Shown: piece by piece, positions 15,377 through 24,294 of the stretch
How positions within the stretch are numbered: position 1 is the first letter of the stretch
Layout: every line of letters starts with the position of its first letter
Source: JAYRZB01 sp041916675
GTDB taxonomy: Bacteria; Pseudomonadota; Alphaproteobacteria; Rhizobiales; Devosiaceae
Direction: 5' to 3'
Assembly (NCBI GenBank): GCA_041916675.1
Contig: JAYRZB010000011.1
Coordinates: forward strand, 1-64,000
DNA length: 64,000 nucleotides
Notes under the pieces: generated by a model
What the model was told of the DNA's origin: nothing
Seen by the model: only the letters and a program-made list of their open reading frames with translations
Database searches by the model: none
Program-made: the position numbers and the translations under genes

Positions 15377-16408
15377 ATGCGCCTGTTATTGGTTGTTCTC
15401 GCAATAGTCGTGGCTCTGCCGGCTCAGGCGGAAAGCCGCCGCTCTTTCAAGGATTGGACGGCCTCTTGCGACGATGCAGGATATTGCAGCGCTGCCTCTG
15501 GCCCCAATCTTGCGCCCGATGCTCCCAAATACACCCTCGTCATCGCCCGCCACGCCGCACAGACCTATTGGGAAATCGCCCTCGATACCCGCAACCAGCC
15601 CGCCGGAGACTACGCCGATATCATCGCCGCCGTTGATGGCCGAAGCGAAGTGTTCGCTGCCAATTCAGAAGCGGGCAGCTTTGGTCAGGCCGGCATGGTC
15701 TATTTCCTCGGCGACAAGGCGCAGATCCTGATGGATGGCCTCGTGCCCGGCACTGAGGTGCGCTTCGATTTCAACGATGGTAGCGACACGGCCCGCAGCG
15801 CCCGCTTCGCGCTTTCGGGCCTCAGCGCCGCCATGCTCTGGATCGATGAGCAGCAGGGCCGCCTTGGCTCAGAGCGTGTCGCCTCCTCCGTGCCCCACGG
15901 CCTTGCGCCCGCCGGCGCAAGTTCAGCCCCGCCGGTTGGCATTCCGGCAGAACTCATCGAACGCATGGCTGCCGACCCCGAATGCGAGCCCATGCATACC
16001 CTCGCCAATCGCTATGATTCCTGGAGCGACCCGGCGCTCGCCCCAGACCGCACGCTCTACATCCTGCCCTGCTGGAGCGGTGCCTACAATTTCGGCTGGA
16101 AAGTCTTCGTCGGCGGCTATGGCAGCTATGATGCGCTGGCCTTTGCCGACTACTCCGAAACCCTGGGCTGGACCGGTGCCACCTCGCTGGCCAACGTCGA
16201 CTATGATCCGGCCACCAAGACCCTGACCGCCTACTACAAGGGCCGCGGCCTCGGCGATTGTGGCAGTTCCGGCATCTGGCGGTGGCACGAATACGGCTTC
16301 CGCATGCTCGAGTTCCGCGCCAAGGAGGCCTGCGACGGCGAGGGTGAACCGATGGAGTTCCCCGTCGTATTCTCTGCGGAGCCCTTGCCCGACGCGCCGG
16401 CACAGTGA
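15377..16408 (+). CDS. DUF1176 family secreted protein
   Basis: 343 residues. A cleavable signal peptide (MRLLLVVLAIVVALPAQA) precedes the mature start around ESRRSFKDWTASCDDAGYC. That N-terminal motif with two Cys, plus LYILPCWSGAYNFGW and the C-terminal KGRGLGDCGSSGIWRWHEYGFRM, matches the DUF1176 family. Family members are periplasmic and uncharacterised. AGGA 6 nt before the ATG at 15377 favours it over an ATG at 15344. Four or more Cys suggest disulfides. Confidence 0.85.
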   Translation: MRLLLVVLAIVVALPAQAESRRSFKDWTASCDDAGYCSAASGPNLAPDAPKYTLVIARHAAQTYWEIALDTRNQPAGDYADIIAAVDGRSEVFAANSEAGSFGQAGMVYFLGDKAQILMDGLVPGTEVRFDFNDGSDTARSARFALSGLSAAMLWIDEQQGRLGSERVASSVPHGLAPAGASSAPPVGIPAELIERMAADPECEPMHTLANRYDSWSDPALAPDRTLYILPCWSGAYNFGWKVFVGGYGSYDALAFADYSETLGWTGATSLANVDYDPATKTLTAYYKGRGLGDCGSSGIWRWHEYGFRMLEFRAKEACDGEGEPMEFPVVFSAEPLPDAPAQ

Positions 16409-16476
16409 CCCGCCAGCCGCATTGCCCGGGTGCCTCGAAGCGTTCTAAGTTTGTTTTCAATCGCTGATTCAGAGTC

Positions 16477-17247
16477 ATGGCCGCAGACCCAACCACCAGA
16501 CCCGTCGCCCTGATCACGGGCGCTGCCGATCGTATCGGCGCCGCAATTGCCCGGCGTCTGTCTGCCCACGGCTATGCTGTTGTCATCCATTATCGCAGGT
16601 CCGGCGATGCGGCCGAGGCACTGGCCACCTCCATCCGGGCTTCGGGTGGCCAGGCGGCAACCGTGATGGCCGACCTCGCCGATCGCACCGCCCGGTCCGG
16701 CCTGATCTCCACCGCCGCCGCCCATTTTGGTCCGCTGACCCTGCTGGTCAACAACGCCTCCCTGTTCGAACCCGATAGCGCAACCGACGTTTCCGAGGAC
16801 CTCTGGGACGCTCACTTTGCTGTGCACGCTGAAGCGCCAGTCTTCCTCGCCCGCGATTTTGCCGCCCAGCTCCCCGCCGGAGCCAAGGGCAACATCATCA
16901 ACATGATCGATGAGCGGGTATTGCACCTTTCGCCCGCCTTTCTCAGCTACACACTGTCCAAGACGACGCTTTGGGCCGCCACCCGCACGCTGGCGCAATC
17001 GCTGGCCCCGCATATCCGGGTCAATGCCATCGGCCCCGGGCCCACGCTGCGCAACACCCACCAGACCGAGGCCGAATTCGCCCGTTCTGTTCAGCGCCTG
17101 CCCCTCCGCCAGGGCCCCGACCCCGATCAAATCGCCGACGGCATTCTGTTCATCCTTTCGGCCCCGGCCATGACCGGCCAGATGCTGGCGCTCGATGGCG
17201 GCGAACATCTCGAATGGCCCGAGCGCAACGGCCCGACGCGCAAATGA
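16477..17247 (+). CDS. SDR family reductase, FolM/pteridine-reductase-like
   Basis: 256 residues. Rossmann NAD(P) motif TGAADRIGAAIAR (about 14-26), then LVNNAS and the YTLSK (Y-x3-K) catalytic pair. The Arg-Ile-Gly form of the glycine motif is characteristic of pteridine and dihydromonapterin reductases rather than of generic SDRs. IRVNAIGPGPTL and the C-terminal GGEHLEWP complete the fold. The stop overlaps the uvrC start (ATGA), so the two are cotranscribed. The exact substrate is not determined; FolM-like folate or pterin reduction is the best guess. Confidence 0.8.
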   Translation: MAADPTTRPVALITGAADRIGAAIARRLSAHGYAVVIHYRRSGDAAEALATSIRASGGQAATVMADLADRTARSGLISTAAAHFGPLTLLVNNASLFEPDSATDVSEDLWDAHFAVHAEAPVFLARDFAAQLPAGAKGNIINMIDERVLHLSPAFLSYTLSKTTLWAATRTLAQSLAPHIRVNAIGPGPTLRNTHQTEAEFARSVQRLPLRQGPDPDQIADGILFILSAPAMTGQMLALDGGEHLEWPERNGPTRK

Positions 17248-19118
17248 CAGACGCCCCGCTTTCCGGCCCGGAGTTGATCCGGTCCTTCGTCAAGACCTTG
17301 CCCGCCGCACCCGGCGTCTATCGCATGATCGACGAGACCGGCGAGGTCATCTATGTGGGCAAGGCGCGGAGCCTCAAATCCCGGGTCACCAACTACACAA
17401 GACCCGAGGGCCTGCCCGTGCGCATCCAGCGCATGATCGCCTCGACGCACGCCATGGAGTTCGTGCGCACCGAGACCGAGAGCGAAGCACTCCTGCTCGA
17501 AGCCAATCTCATCAAGCGTCTGCGGCCGCGATACAATGTGCTGCTGCGCGATGACAAAAGCTTCCCCTATATCCTGATCGCCACCGATCACGAAGCGCCC
17601 GAACTCACCAAACATCGCGGCAGCCGCCGCCGCAAGGGCCACTATTTCGGCCCCTTCGCCTCGGCCACCGCCGTGGCCCGCACCATTGCGTCGCTGCAAA
17701 AGGCCTTTCTGCTGCGTAACTGCTCGAACAGCTTTTATGCCGCCCGCACACGGCCCTGTCTGCAGTTCCAGATCAAGCGCTGCGCTGCCCCATGCACCGG
17801 GGAAATCTCGCTTCCCGACTACGATAAACTGGTCGAGGACGCTCGCCAGTTCCTCTCAGGTCGTTCGAAATCGGTGCAGGATCACCTCGCTCTCGATATG
17901 AACGCTGCCGCTGAAAACCTCGATTTCGAGCGCGCCGCCATGCTGCGCGACCGGCTATCGGCCCTGGCGCTGATCCAGAGCCAGGGCGATGCCAGCGCCA
18001 AAACCGTTGAGGAAGCGGACGTCTTTGCCATCCATCATGAAGGCGGCCAGTTCTGTGTGCAGGTCTTCTTCTTCCGCGCCTTCCAGAACTGGGGCAACCA
18101 CGCCTTCCGCCCGCGGGCCGATTCCACCCTCACCGATACCGAAGTGCTCGAAGCCTTTATCGGCCAGTTCTATGAAGATCGCACACCCCCAAAGCTGGTG
18201 CTGGTCAGCCACGAGCCGCAGGAGCTTGAACTGCTGGAGGAAGCGCTCTCGACCCGGCTGGGCTCGAAAGTCTCCATCCAGTCTCCCAAGCGTGGCGAAA
18301 AGCGCGATCTGGTCGATCACGCGCTCAACAATGCCCGCGAAGCGCTGGGCCGCCAGCTTGCCGAAGGTGCTACCCAGCGCGTGCTGCTTGAAGGCGTGGC
18401 GGAACTCTTCAGCCTCGACGAAACGCCGCGCCGCATCGAGGTCTACGATAACTCCCACATTCAGGGCACCAACGCCATTGGCGCCATGATCGTGGCCGGC
18501 GAAGAAGGCTTTTCCAAAAAGCACTATCGCACCTTCAACATCAAATCGACCGACATCACCCCGGGCGACGATTTCGGCATGATGCGCGAAGTGCTCACCC
18601 GCCGCTTCGCCCGCCTCGCTGCCGAAGAAGAGCCCGATGAGGGCGAGGATTCGGGCATGCCCGACTGGCCCGATGTCGTCCTTATCGACGGTGGTCAGGG
18701 TCAGCTCAATGCCGTGCGCGAGGTCATCTCGACCATGAACCTGCCCCGCGAGGTCACCTTCATCGGCATCGCCAAGGGCGAGGAGCGCGATGCCGGGCGC
18801 GAAACCTTTTTCATGGAAGGCAAGCCCGCCTTCAAGCTGCCCCATCGCCACCCGGTGCTTTACTACGTCCAGCGCCTGCGCGACGAGGCGCACCGCTTTG
18901 CCATCGGCACTCACCGCGCCCGGCGCAAAAAGGATACGATCAAAAACCCCCTCGATGAGATCGAGGGCATCGGCCCCACCCGCAAGCGCGCGCTGCTCCA
19001 GCATTTCGGCTCTGCCAAGGCCGTCTCGCGCGCCTCGCTCGCCGATCTTGCCTCCATCTCCGGCATTTCGGCACAAATGGCACAGCAGATCTACGATCAC
19101 TTCAATCGTACGGGGTAA
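17244..19118 (+). CDS. uvrC: Excinuclease ABC subunit UvrC
   Basis: 624 residues, normal length. It makes both incisions in nucleotide excision repair after UvrB loading. The GIY-YIG nuclease is at the N-terminus (GVY 24-26, YVGKAR 37-42), followed by a Cys-rich segment and a UVR motif (ENLDFERAAMLRDRL) that binds UvrB. The RNase H-like second nuclease has VYDNSHIQG and IDGGQGQL, and tandem helix-hairpin-helix elements (IEGIGPTRKRALL) end the protein. ATGA overlap with the SDR gene fixes the start. uvrB lies 10 kb away, also on the plus strand. Confidence 0.97.
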   Translation: MTDAPLSGPELIRSFVKTLPAAPGVYRMIDETGEVIYVGKARSLKSRVTNYTRPEGLPVRIQRMIASTHAMEFVRTETESEALLLEANLIKRLRPRYNVLLRDDKSFPYILIATDHEAPELTKHRGSRRRKGHYFGPFASATAVARTIASLQKAFLLRNCSNSFYAARTRPCLQFQIKRCAAPCTGEISLPDYDKLVEDARQFLSGRSKSVQDHLALDMNAAAENLDFERAAMLRDRLSALALIQSQGDASAKTVEEADVFAIHHEGGQFCVQVFFFRAFQNWGNHAFRPRADSTLTDTEVLEAFIGQFYEDRTPPKLVLVSHEPQELELLEEALSTRLGSKVSIQSPKRGEKRDLVDHALNNAREALGRQLAEGATQRVLLEGVAELFSLDETPRRIEVYDNSHIQGTNAIGAMIVAGEEGFSKKHYRTFNIKSTDITPGDDFGMMREVLTRRFARLAAEEEPDEGEDSGMPDWPDVVLIDGGQGQLNAVREVISTMNLPREVTFIGIAKGEERDAGRETFFMEGKPAFKLPHRHPVLYYVQRLRDEAHRFAIGTHRARRKKDTIKNPLDEIEGIGPTRKRALLQHFGSAKAVSRASLADLASISGISAQMAQQIYDHFNRTG

Positions 19119-19170
19119 CGCTTTCCGCCTGCCGAGAATCGGCTAAGGTCCTGCTTCGGCAGAGGAAGTC

Positions 19171-20175
19171 ATGTCACAAATCATTCAGGTGAGCGGAGTC
19201 TCCAAGACCTTCCGCCAGTTCAAGCGTGCGACGGGCTTGTCCGGCGCCATCGCGAGCCTCTTCTCGCGCCAGTACACCGAAGTCAAAGCCGTGGCGGACG
19301 TATCGTTTGCCATCGCCCCCGGCGAAGCGGTCGGCTATCTCGGCGCCAACGGGGCTGGCAAATCGACCATGATCAAGATGATGACGGGCATCCTGGTCCC
19401 GTCAGGCGGCACCATTTCGGTTCTCGGCCGCACGCCCCATCTCGAACGCATGACCAACGCCTCCGAAATCGGCGTGGTCTTTGGCCAGCGCAGCCAGCTC
19501 TGGTGGGATCTGCCGCTGCGCGACAGCTTCGAGCTCAGCCGTCGCATCTATGACATCACCGCGGCCCGATACGCCGATAACCTCGCCTATCTCTCCGGCA
19601 TGCTCGATATGGGTGGCTATCTCGACCGTCCGGTGCGCCAGCTCAGCCTTGGCCAGCGCATGCGCGCCGAAATCGCCATGTCGCTGTTGCACGATCCGAA
19701 AATCCTGTTCCTCGACGAACCCACCATCGGGCTCGATGTCGTCGCCAAGGATGCGGTGCGCAAATTCCTCAGCGAGGTCAACCGCGAGCGCGGCGTCACC
19801 ATCATTCTCACCACGCACGACCTGCAGGATATCGAACAGATCTGCCCCCGCCTCGTCATGGTCGATGATGGAAAGCTCCTGTTCGATGGCGAATTGAGCC
19901 GCCTGCGTGCCGCCCTCGGCTCGCGCCGCCGCCTCACTCTCGAATTCGGCACCGATCCCGGCCCGATAACGCTTAAATCCGCCCGGCTTGTCTCTGACGA
20001 GGGTGCCGCCAAGCATTTCCTGCTCGATAGCGAAGATACCTCGATCCTGACCGTTCTGACAGAACTTGGTTCCGGCTACGACCTCAAGGATGTGGCCCTG
20101 CATGAACCAGACATCGAAGAGGTCATCCGCACCTTCTACCAGCAGCGCCCGGCGCGCACCGGTGCCCTGAAATGA
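19171..20175 (+). CDS. ABC-2 type exporter ATP-binding protein
   Basis: 334 residues. Walker A GANGAGKST (58-66), Q-loop FGQRSQLWWDLPL, signature LSLGQRMRAE, Walker B ILFLDEPTIGLD and switch TTHDLQD. The N-terminal SKTFRQFKRATGLSGAIASLF extension and the W-W around the Q-loop are typical of the COG4586 group. These ATPases pair with two ABC2_membrane_6-type permeases, sometimes annotated as viologen exporters. The next two genes are exactly such permeases, translationally coupled (ATGA). Substrate unknown. Confidence 0.9.
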   Translation: MSQIIQVSGVSKTFRQFKRATGLSGAIASLFSRQYTEVKAVADVSFAIAPGEAVGYLGANGAGKSTMIKMMTGILVPSGGTISVLGRTPHLERMTNASEIGVVFGQRSQLWWDLPLRDSFELSRRIYDITAARYADNLAYLSGMLDMGGYLDRPVRQLSLGQRMRAEIAMSLLHDPKILFLDEPTIGLDVVAKDAVRKFLSEVNRERGVTIILTTHDLQDIEQICPRLVMVDDGKLLFDGELSRLRAALGSRRRLTLEFGTDPGPITLKSARLVSDEGAAKHFLLDSEDTSILTVLTELGSGYDLKDVALHEPDIEEVIRTFYQQRPARTGALK

Positions 20176-20969
20176 AGGTGATGGCGCATGCGGCGTTTAT
20201 CACCAACGCGTTTCACGAGCGCCTTGTCTATCGGTCCGAGCTCTGGGCGCGGATATTCGGCGAACTGGTGCGCGTTCTCGCCCGTATCGCCATCTGGACG
20301 TCGATCTATGTCGGCGTCACGGCCCACAACGGCATCACTCTGCCCGAGATGATCACCTATATCCTGATCGCGGCCACCGCCACCGCCTTCAACTACAAGG
20401 ATGTGCTCGATGAAGTGGGCGATGCCGTCCGCAGTGGCGACGTGGCCGTGTACCTTCTCAAGCCCATGCACTACCCGGCCTATATGCTGGCCCGCCGCAT
20501 CGGCCATGAGGCCTTCAACATCCTCACCGTGGCCGTTCCCATCTTCATCGTTGTCTGGTGCTTTTTCGGCCTGCAGCCGCCCGCCAGCCCGTTCCACGGC
20601 GTGGCGTTCCCGCTGTTCTGGGCGATTTCGTTCCTCATCACCTTCACCCTGGCCATGCTCTGCGGGCTGATTTCGTTCTGGCTGCTGACATCGGATTCGC
20701 TTGAGTGGTTCTATACCGGCATCCTGGCGCTGGCCTCGGGCAACATCATTCCGCTCTGGTTCATGCCGCCCGCCCTTGCCACCGCGCTCGGTTACCAGCC
20801 CTTTGCCTGGATCGGCTACTATCCTGCCGCAGTCTATCTTGGCCGCCTTGATGTGCAGGGCACGCTTTTCGCCCTGGCAGGTGGCATCGCCTGGGTCGCC
20901 GTGCTCGGCGGCCTTGTCGCTTTCCTCTGGTCGCGGGCGCGCTATCGCCTCGTCGTGCAAGGGGGCTGA
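20172..20969 (+). CDS. ABC-2 type exporter permease, first subunit (COG4587-like)
   Basis: 265 residues with about six hydrophobic segments. The N-terminal HERLVYRSELWARIFGELVRVL and the DEVGDAVRSGDVAVYLLKPMHYPAYMLARRIG region, where a loop precedes KP, are typical of this permease family. ATGA overlap with the ATPase gene fixes the start and couples translation. It forms the membrane heterodimer with the following gene. Confidence 0.88.
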   Translation: MKVMAHAAFITNAFHERLVYRSELWARIFGELVRVLARIAIWTSIYVGVTAHNGITLPEMITYILIAATATAFNYKDVLDEVGDAVRSGDVAVYLLKPMHYPAYMLARRIGHEAFNILTVAVPIFIVVWCFFGLQPPASPFHGVAFPLFWAISFLITFTLAMLCGLISFWLLTSDSLEWFYTGILALASGNIIPLWFMPPALATALGYQPFAWIGYYPAAVYLGRLDVQGTLFALAGGIAWVAVLGGLVAFLWSRARYRLVVQGG

Positions 20970-20971
20970 TC

Positions 20972-21772
20972 ATGAAGCGCTATGCCTATGTCGCGCTGAG
21001 CCTCGTGCAGATGCTGCTCAAGACCCGCCTTGAATATCGCGGCGCCACGTTCCTGAGCTGGTTCTCCATGGCCATGGCCTATGCCAGCATTTACGCGGCC
21101 ATTGGCCTGATCGTTCTGCGCTTTGGCACGCTGGGCGGCTGGCAATGGCCAGAAATGGCCCTGCTCCTGTCGTTTCACCTGTTTGCCTATTCAGTCGGCG
21201 CATCGCTGAGCTTCACCCAGTTGCGCGAGCTCGAAGTGCTGGTCCGCCATGGCCGGTTCGATGCCATTCTGGTCAAGCCGGTTGGTCCGTGGACCTATCT
21301 GGTCTTTTCCGGGCTCAACATCGGCTATGTGGGGCACATCACCGTCGCCCTGAGCCTGATGATCTGGTCGCTGACCCAGTTGCACCACGGGCTTTCACCA
21401 GGCGCCGCCGTCTATCTCTTCGCAGCGGGCATCAGCGCAGCCATGATGGTCTGCGCCATCATGACCATGATCGGCGCACAGGCGCTGGTCTGGGTCAAAT
21501 CGCGCTATCTCTACGCCATCTTCTTCGGCTTCTGGGAACTGGCGCGCTATCCGCTGCTGATCTTCCCGGTGCCAATCCAGGTCATCCTGCTCAGCGCCGC
21601 CCCGCTCGGCTTTCTCGCCTACGTTCCGGTGGCCGTCGCGCTCGGCAAGGATGTCGTCATTCTTGGCCCCTTTGCGGGCCCCGCCTCGCTGCTCATCGGC
21701 CCGCTGGCCGTCGGCATCGCCATGCTGCACTGGCGCCACTGCCTTCGAAACTATCAGGGCGCCGGCGGCTGA
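20972..21772 (+). CDS. ABC-2 type exporter permease, second subunit (COG3694-like)
   Basis: 266 residues, about six hydrophobic segments. The family pattern LKTRLEYRGATFLSWF, then LRELEVLVRHGRFDAILVKPVGPW parallels the first permease and identifies the partner subunit. It starts 2 bp after the first permease and ends 16 bp before a strong terminator. The three genes form one exporter operon. Confidence 0.88.
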   Translation: MKRYAYVALSLVQMLLKTRLEYRGATFLSWFSMAMAYASIYAAIGLIVLRFGTLGGWQWPEMALLLSFHLFAYSVGASLSFTQLRELEVLVRHGRFDAILVKPVGPWTYLVFSGLNIGYVGHITVALSLMIWSLTQLHHGLSPGAAVYLFAAGISAAMMVCAIMTMIGAQALVWVKSRYLYAIFFGFWELARYPLLIFPVPIQVILLSAAPLGFLAYVPVAVALGKDVVILGPFAGPASLLIGPLAVGIAMLHWRHCLRNYQGAGG

Positions 21773-21788
21773 GGCTCTAAGAACGCAA

Positions 21789-21810
21789 AAGGCGCCGCAT
21801 TGGGCGCCTT
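21789..21810. terminator. Terminator between the exporter operon and the DUF1127 gene
   Basis: AAGGCGCC and GGCGCCTT are perfect 8-bp arms around GCATTG. They are flanked by an A-run on the left and a T-pair on the right, fitting a bidirectional terminator for convergent transcription. Confidence 0.75.
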
Positions 21811-21836
21811 CGGTCAGTCTCGATATGGCTGAAGTC

Positions 21837-21980
21837 TTAGTTGAACTTCGAACGGGCAATGTTGCGGATGTCGCCGCGGGTAATGCCCAGGTCGCTCAGC
21901 TGACGATTGTCGAGCGACGACAGTTCACGGATCGTGCGCTGGTAAGCAGCAAAGTCAGCAATCTTCTGGCGAATGGTCAT
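21837..21980 (-). CDS. DUF1127 small protein
   Basis: 47 residues: MTIRQKIADFAAYQRT, then RELSSLDNRQLSDLGITR and GDIRNIARSKF. This is the full DUF1127 motif of short alphaproteobacterial proteins linked by published work to RNA turnover and phosphate or stress physiology. The ATG at 21980 has a GAAGGGA ribosome binding site; the frame runs upstream without family support. The following ~215 bp (21981-22198) holds its promoter and no other gene that I can see. Confidence 0.9.
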   Translation of the reverse strand: MTIRQKIADFAAYQRTIRELSSLDNRQLSDLGITRGDIRNIARSKFN

Positions 21981-22198
21981 CGTCTTTTCCCTTCTCTTTG
22001 ATGGTTTGAATATACGCCCGCCGATCGGCATTGAGCAGGTGGATTTTGTGCAGCCGAGCCATGCACCCACGGTATTCCGGGTTAATCGAAATCAACCATA
22101 ACCGCCATTTGCCCGCTCCCACGCCTTAGCCGAAAGTCGAGCCATGCATATTCACATTGGCTGGTGACAAGCGTTTTTGCCTCGGCTATCAATTCGTT

Positions 22199-22285
22199 AT
22201 GACCTTCGCACCTGCCACGTTCTCGTTTTGGTATTTTAGCTATCGGACGCCGCTGGCAGCCGGAGGGTGCGCTTTATCGAAATGA
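22199..22285 (+). CDS. Aromatic leader peptide of the DAHP synthase attenuator
   Basis: A 28-codon open frame starting MTFAPAT and continuing FSFWYFSY (residues 8-15), closed by TGA at 22283. Seven of its first 15 codons are Phe, Trp or Tyr (F3, F8, F10, W11, Y12, F13, Y15), far above chance in this high-GC genome. It ends 23 nt before a perfect intrinsic terminator and 86 nt before the DAHP synthase start. Ribosome stalling at these codons would report scarcity of any of the three aromatic amino acids. No strong Shine-Dalgarno is visible, which is the main weakness. Confidence 0.75.
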   Translation: MTFAPATFSFWYFSYRTPLAAGGCALSK

Positions 22286-22308
22286 TGTAAGCCAAAAAGT
22301 TTCCCACC

Positions 22309-22337
22309 AGCCGCCAGCCCGATCTGGCGGCTTTTTT
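22309..22337 (+). terminator. Transcription attenuator upstream of DAHP synthase
   Basis: AGCCGCCAG (22309-22317) and CTGGCGGCT (22324-22332) form a perfect 9-bp stem with a 6-nt loop, followed by six Ts (22332-22337). A candidate antiterminator arm GCTGGCAGC at 22252-22260, inside the leader frame just after the aromatic codons, pairs with 22310-22318 in eight of nine positions. The hairpin is only 22 nt upstream of the GAGGAG of the structural gene, the usual place for an attenuator. Confidence 0.8.
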
Positions 22338-22371
22338 GTCGCCAGCGGGTCCTGAAATCGAGGAGCCTGCC

Positions 22372-23442
22372 GTGACTAAAACCACCGACGACCTGCGGAT
22401 CAGCGAGATCCGGGAACTGCGCACCCCCGCAGAAGTAATGCGTGAATTCCCCCGCACCGATGCGGCCAACCGCACGGTCATCAGCGCCCGCCACGCGGTG
22501 CACAACATCCTGCACGGCACCGATGATCGCCTGGCCGTTGTCATCGGCCCCTGCTCCATCCACGATCCCAAGGCCGCCCTCGACTATGCCAAACGCCTTG
22601 CCGCCCTGCGCTCGCGGCTGGGTGACCGGCTCGAAATCATCATGCGCGTCTATTTCGAAAAGCCGCGCACCACGGTCGGCTGGAAGGGCCTGATCAACGA
22701 TCCCGATCTCGATGGCAGCTTCGATATCGACAATGGCCTAAGGCTGGCGCGATCTGTGCTGCTCGACATCAACAATCTCGGCCTGCCCGCCGGCACCGAG
22801 TTCCTCGATATGACGACCCCGCAATATTTCGCTGACCTGGTGTCCTGGGGCGCCATCGGGGCCCGCACGACGGAAAGCCAGGTTCATCGCGAACTGGCCT
22901 CCGGCCTCTCCTGCCCGGTGGGGTTCAAGAACGGCACCGACGGCAATGTGCGCATCGCCTCCGATGCCGTGCAATCGGCCAGCCAGCCCCACCATTTCCT
23001 CGCCGTCACAAAAACCGGCCACGCCGGCATCGCCTCAACCACGGGTAACGCCGATTGCCACATCATCCTGCGCGGCGGCAAAGCCCCCAACTACGATGCC
23101 CCGAGCATTGATGCCGCCTGCGCCGAACTCGCCAAGGCAGGCCTCGCGCCGCGCGTCATGGTCGATGCCAGCCATGCCAATTCCTCCAAAAAACCCGAGA
23201 ACCAGCCGCTGGTTGTCGATGCGATTGCCGGTCAGGTCGCGACCGGCGATACCCGCATCATCGGCGTGATGATCGAGTCCAACCTCGTTGCCGGCCGCCA
23301 GGACCTGGTTCCCGGCAAGCCCCTGACCTATGGCCAGTCGATCACCGATGGCTGCATCGATTGGGATACCTCGGTCGCCGTCCTCGAAACCCTCGCTGAT
23401 GCCGTCGCCAAGCGCCGCGCCACCACCCAGCAGGTTGCATAG
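22372..23442 (+). CDS. aroG: 3-deoxy-7-phosphoheptulonate (DAHP) synthase, class I
   Basis: 356 residues. Condenses phosphoenolpyruvate and erythrose 4-phosphate, the first step of the shikimate pathway. Class I (AroF/G/H) signatures: VIGPCSIHDPKAALDYA, MRVYFEKPRTTVGWKGLINDP, GARTTESQVHRELASG, GFKNGTDG, and VDASHANSSKK. The GTG start at 22372 is set by GAGGAG 6 nt upstream. Control appears to be by the leader peptide and attenuator just upstream. Because the leader has Phe, Tyr and Trp codons, this may be the main or only DAHP synthase of the cell. Confidence 0.95.
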   Translation: MTKTTDDLRISEIRELRTPAEVMREFPRTDAANRTVISARHAVHNILHGTDDRLAVVIGPCSIHDPKAALDYAKRLAALRSRLGDRLEIIMRVYFEKPRTTVGWKGLINDPDLDGSFDIDNGLRLARSVLLDINNLGLPAGTEFLDMTTPQYFADLVSWGAIGARTTESQVHRELASGLSCPVGFKNGTDGNVRIASDAVQSASQPHHFLAVTKTGHAGIASTTGNADCHIILRGGKAPNYDAPSIDAACAELAKAGLAPRVMVDASHANSSKKPENQPLVVDAIAGQVATGDTRIIGVMIESNLVAGRQDLVPGKPLTYGQSITDGCIDWDTSVAVLETLADAVAKRRATTQQVA

Positions 23443-23469
23443 ACGATTTACTGGCAATGCATCCGCGTC

Positions 23470-23645
23470 TCCCTCCCCCCTGCGGGGAGGGAGTGTTCAC
23501 ATCGGACTGCCGGTGGCTCCCCACACCCCCACCCCATCCCTCCCCCTCAAGAGGAGGGAGCCCGTGTTTCACGGCTTGCGTGTTTCCTCCCCCTTCCAGG
23601 GGGAGGATCAAGGTGGGGGTACGCGCGCTCCAAATAAACAGTCCC
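23470..23645 (-). repeat. Structured intergenic repeat, copy 2 (inverted)
   Basis: The reverse complement of this locus matches copies 1 and 4, including GTGAAACACGGGCTCCCTCC, CTTGATCCTCCCCCTGGAAG and GGAGCGCGCGTACCCCCACC. It has the same serial hairpins of C-runs and G-runs. It fills the gap between the DAHP synthase gene and pgsA. Confidence 0.82.
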
Positions 23646-23727
23646 CTGCGGGGAGGGATGGGCTCGGGGTGGCAAGCCGCCCCAACTCCCCCTTGACCCC
23701 TCGCACCAAACCCTGTTGGCTGCGGCC

Positions 23728-24294
23728 ATGACCAATCGCTCAACGCTTTATTCGCTGCCCAACCTCATCACCTATCTGCGCATCGTACTGATCCCGGTGA
23801 TCTGCCTGCTGCTGGTCACCGGTGACATGTGGCTGCGCGTGATTGCCCTCGGGCTCTACATCATCGCCGCCGTCAGCGACTGGCTCGATGGCTATCTGGC
23901 GCGCAGGAGCGGGCTCACCTCGCGCCTGGGCCAGATGCTCGATCCCATCGCCGACAAACTGCTGGTTGGCGCCCTGCTCGTGCTGTTTGCCTGGGATGGC
24001 AGTTTCTCGGCCCTCGATCTCATCCCCGCCCTTGCCATCCTGCTGCGCGAGATCTTCGTCTCCGGCCTGCGGGAATTCGTTGGTGGCTCGGCCATCGTCA
24101 TCAAGGTCAGCCAATTGGCTAAATGGAAAACCACCGTGCAGATGGTGGCGCTCGGCTTTGTCTTTGCCCAATCCCTGATTGCTGGCAGCGGCATGGTCAG
24201 CGATCTCCTGCTCTGGCTGGCCGGCATTCTCTCGCTCATCACCGGAGCGCAATATCTCATGGCCGCCTGGCCGCACCTCGTGGCCGAAAAATGA
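23728..24294 (+). CDS. pgsA: CDP-diacylglycerol-glycerol-3-phosphate 3-phosphatidyltransferase
   Basis: 188 residues, integral inner-membrane enzyme. It makes phosphatidylglycerophosphate, the committed step to phosphatidylglycerol and cardiolipin. The CDP-alcohol phosphotransferase motif DG-x2-AR-x8-G-x3-D-x3-D is complete (DGYLARRSGLTSRLGQMLDP plus IAD). NLITYLRI at the N-terminus and REIFVSGLREF are typical of PgsA. The ATG at 23728 is preferred over TTG at 23716. The stop overlaps the moaD start (ATGA), as in many alphaproteobacteria. Confidence 0.95.
   Translation: MTNRSTLYSLPNLITYLRIVLIPVICLLLVTGDMWLRVIALGLYIIAAVSDWLDGYLARRSGLTSRLGQMLDPIADKLLVGALLVLFAWDGSFSALDLIPALAILLREIFVSGLREFVGGSAIVIKVSQLAKWKTTVQMVALGFVFAQSLIAGSGMVSDLLLWLAGILSLITGAQYLMAAWPHLVAEK

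Noticed and set aside
16442..16456. Possible LexA box before the SDR-uvrC operon (GTTC-N7-GTTT)
   Set aside because: One half-site deviates from GTTC. The spacing fits, but a single degenerate match is not enough to call it.
17955..19100. 381-codon minus-strand frame opposite uvrC
   Set aside because: Complement of uvrC with biased composition and no recognisable domain.
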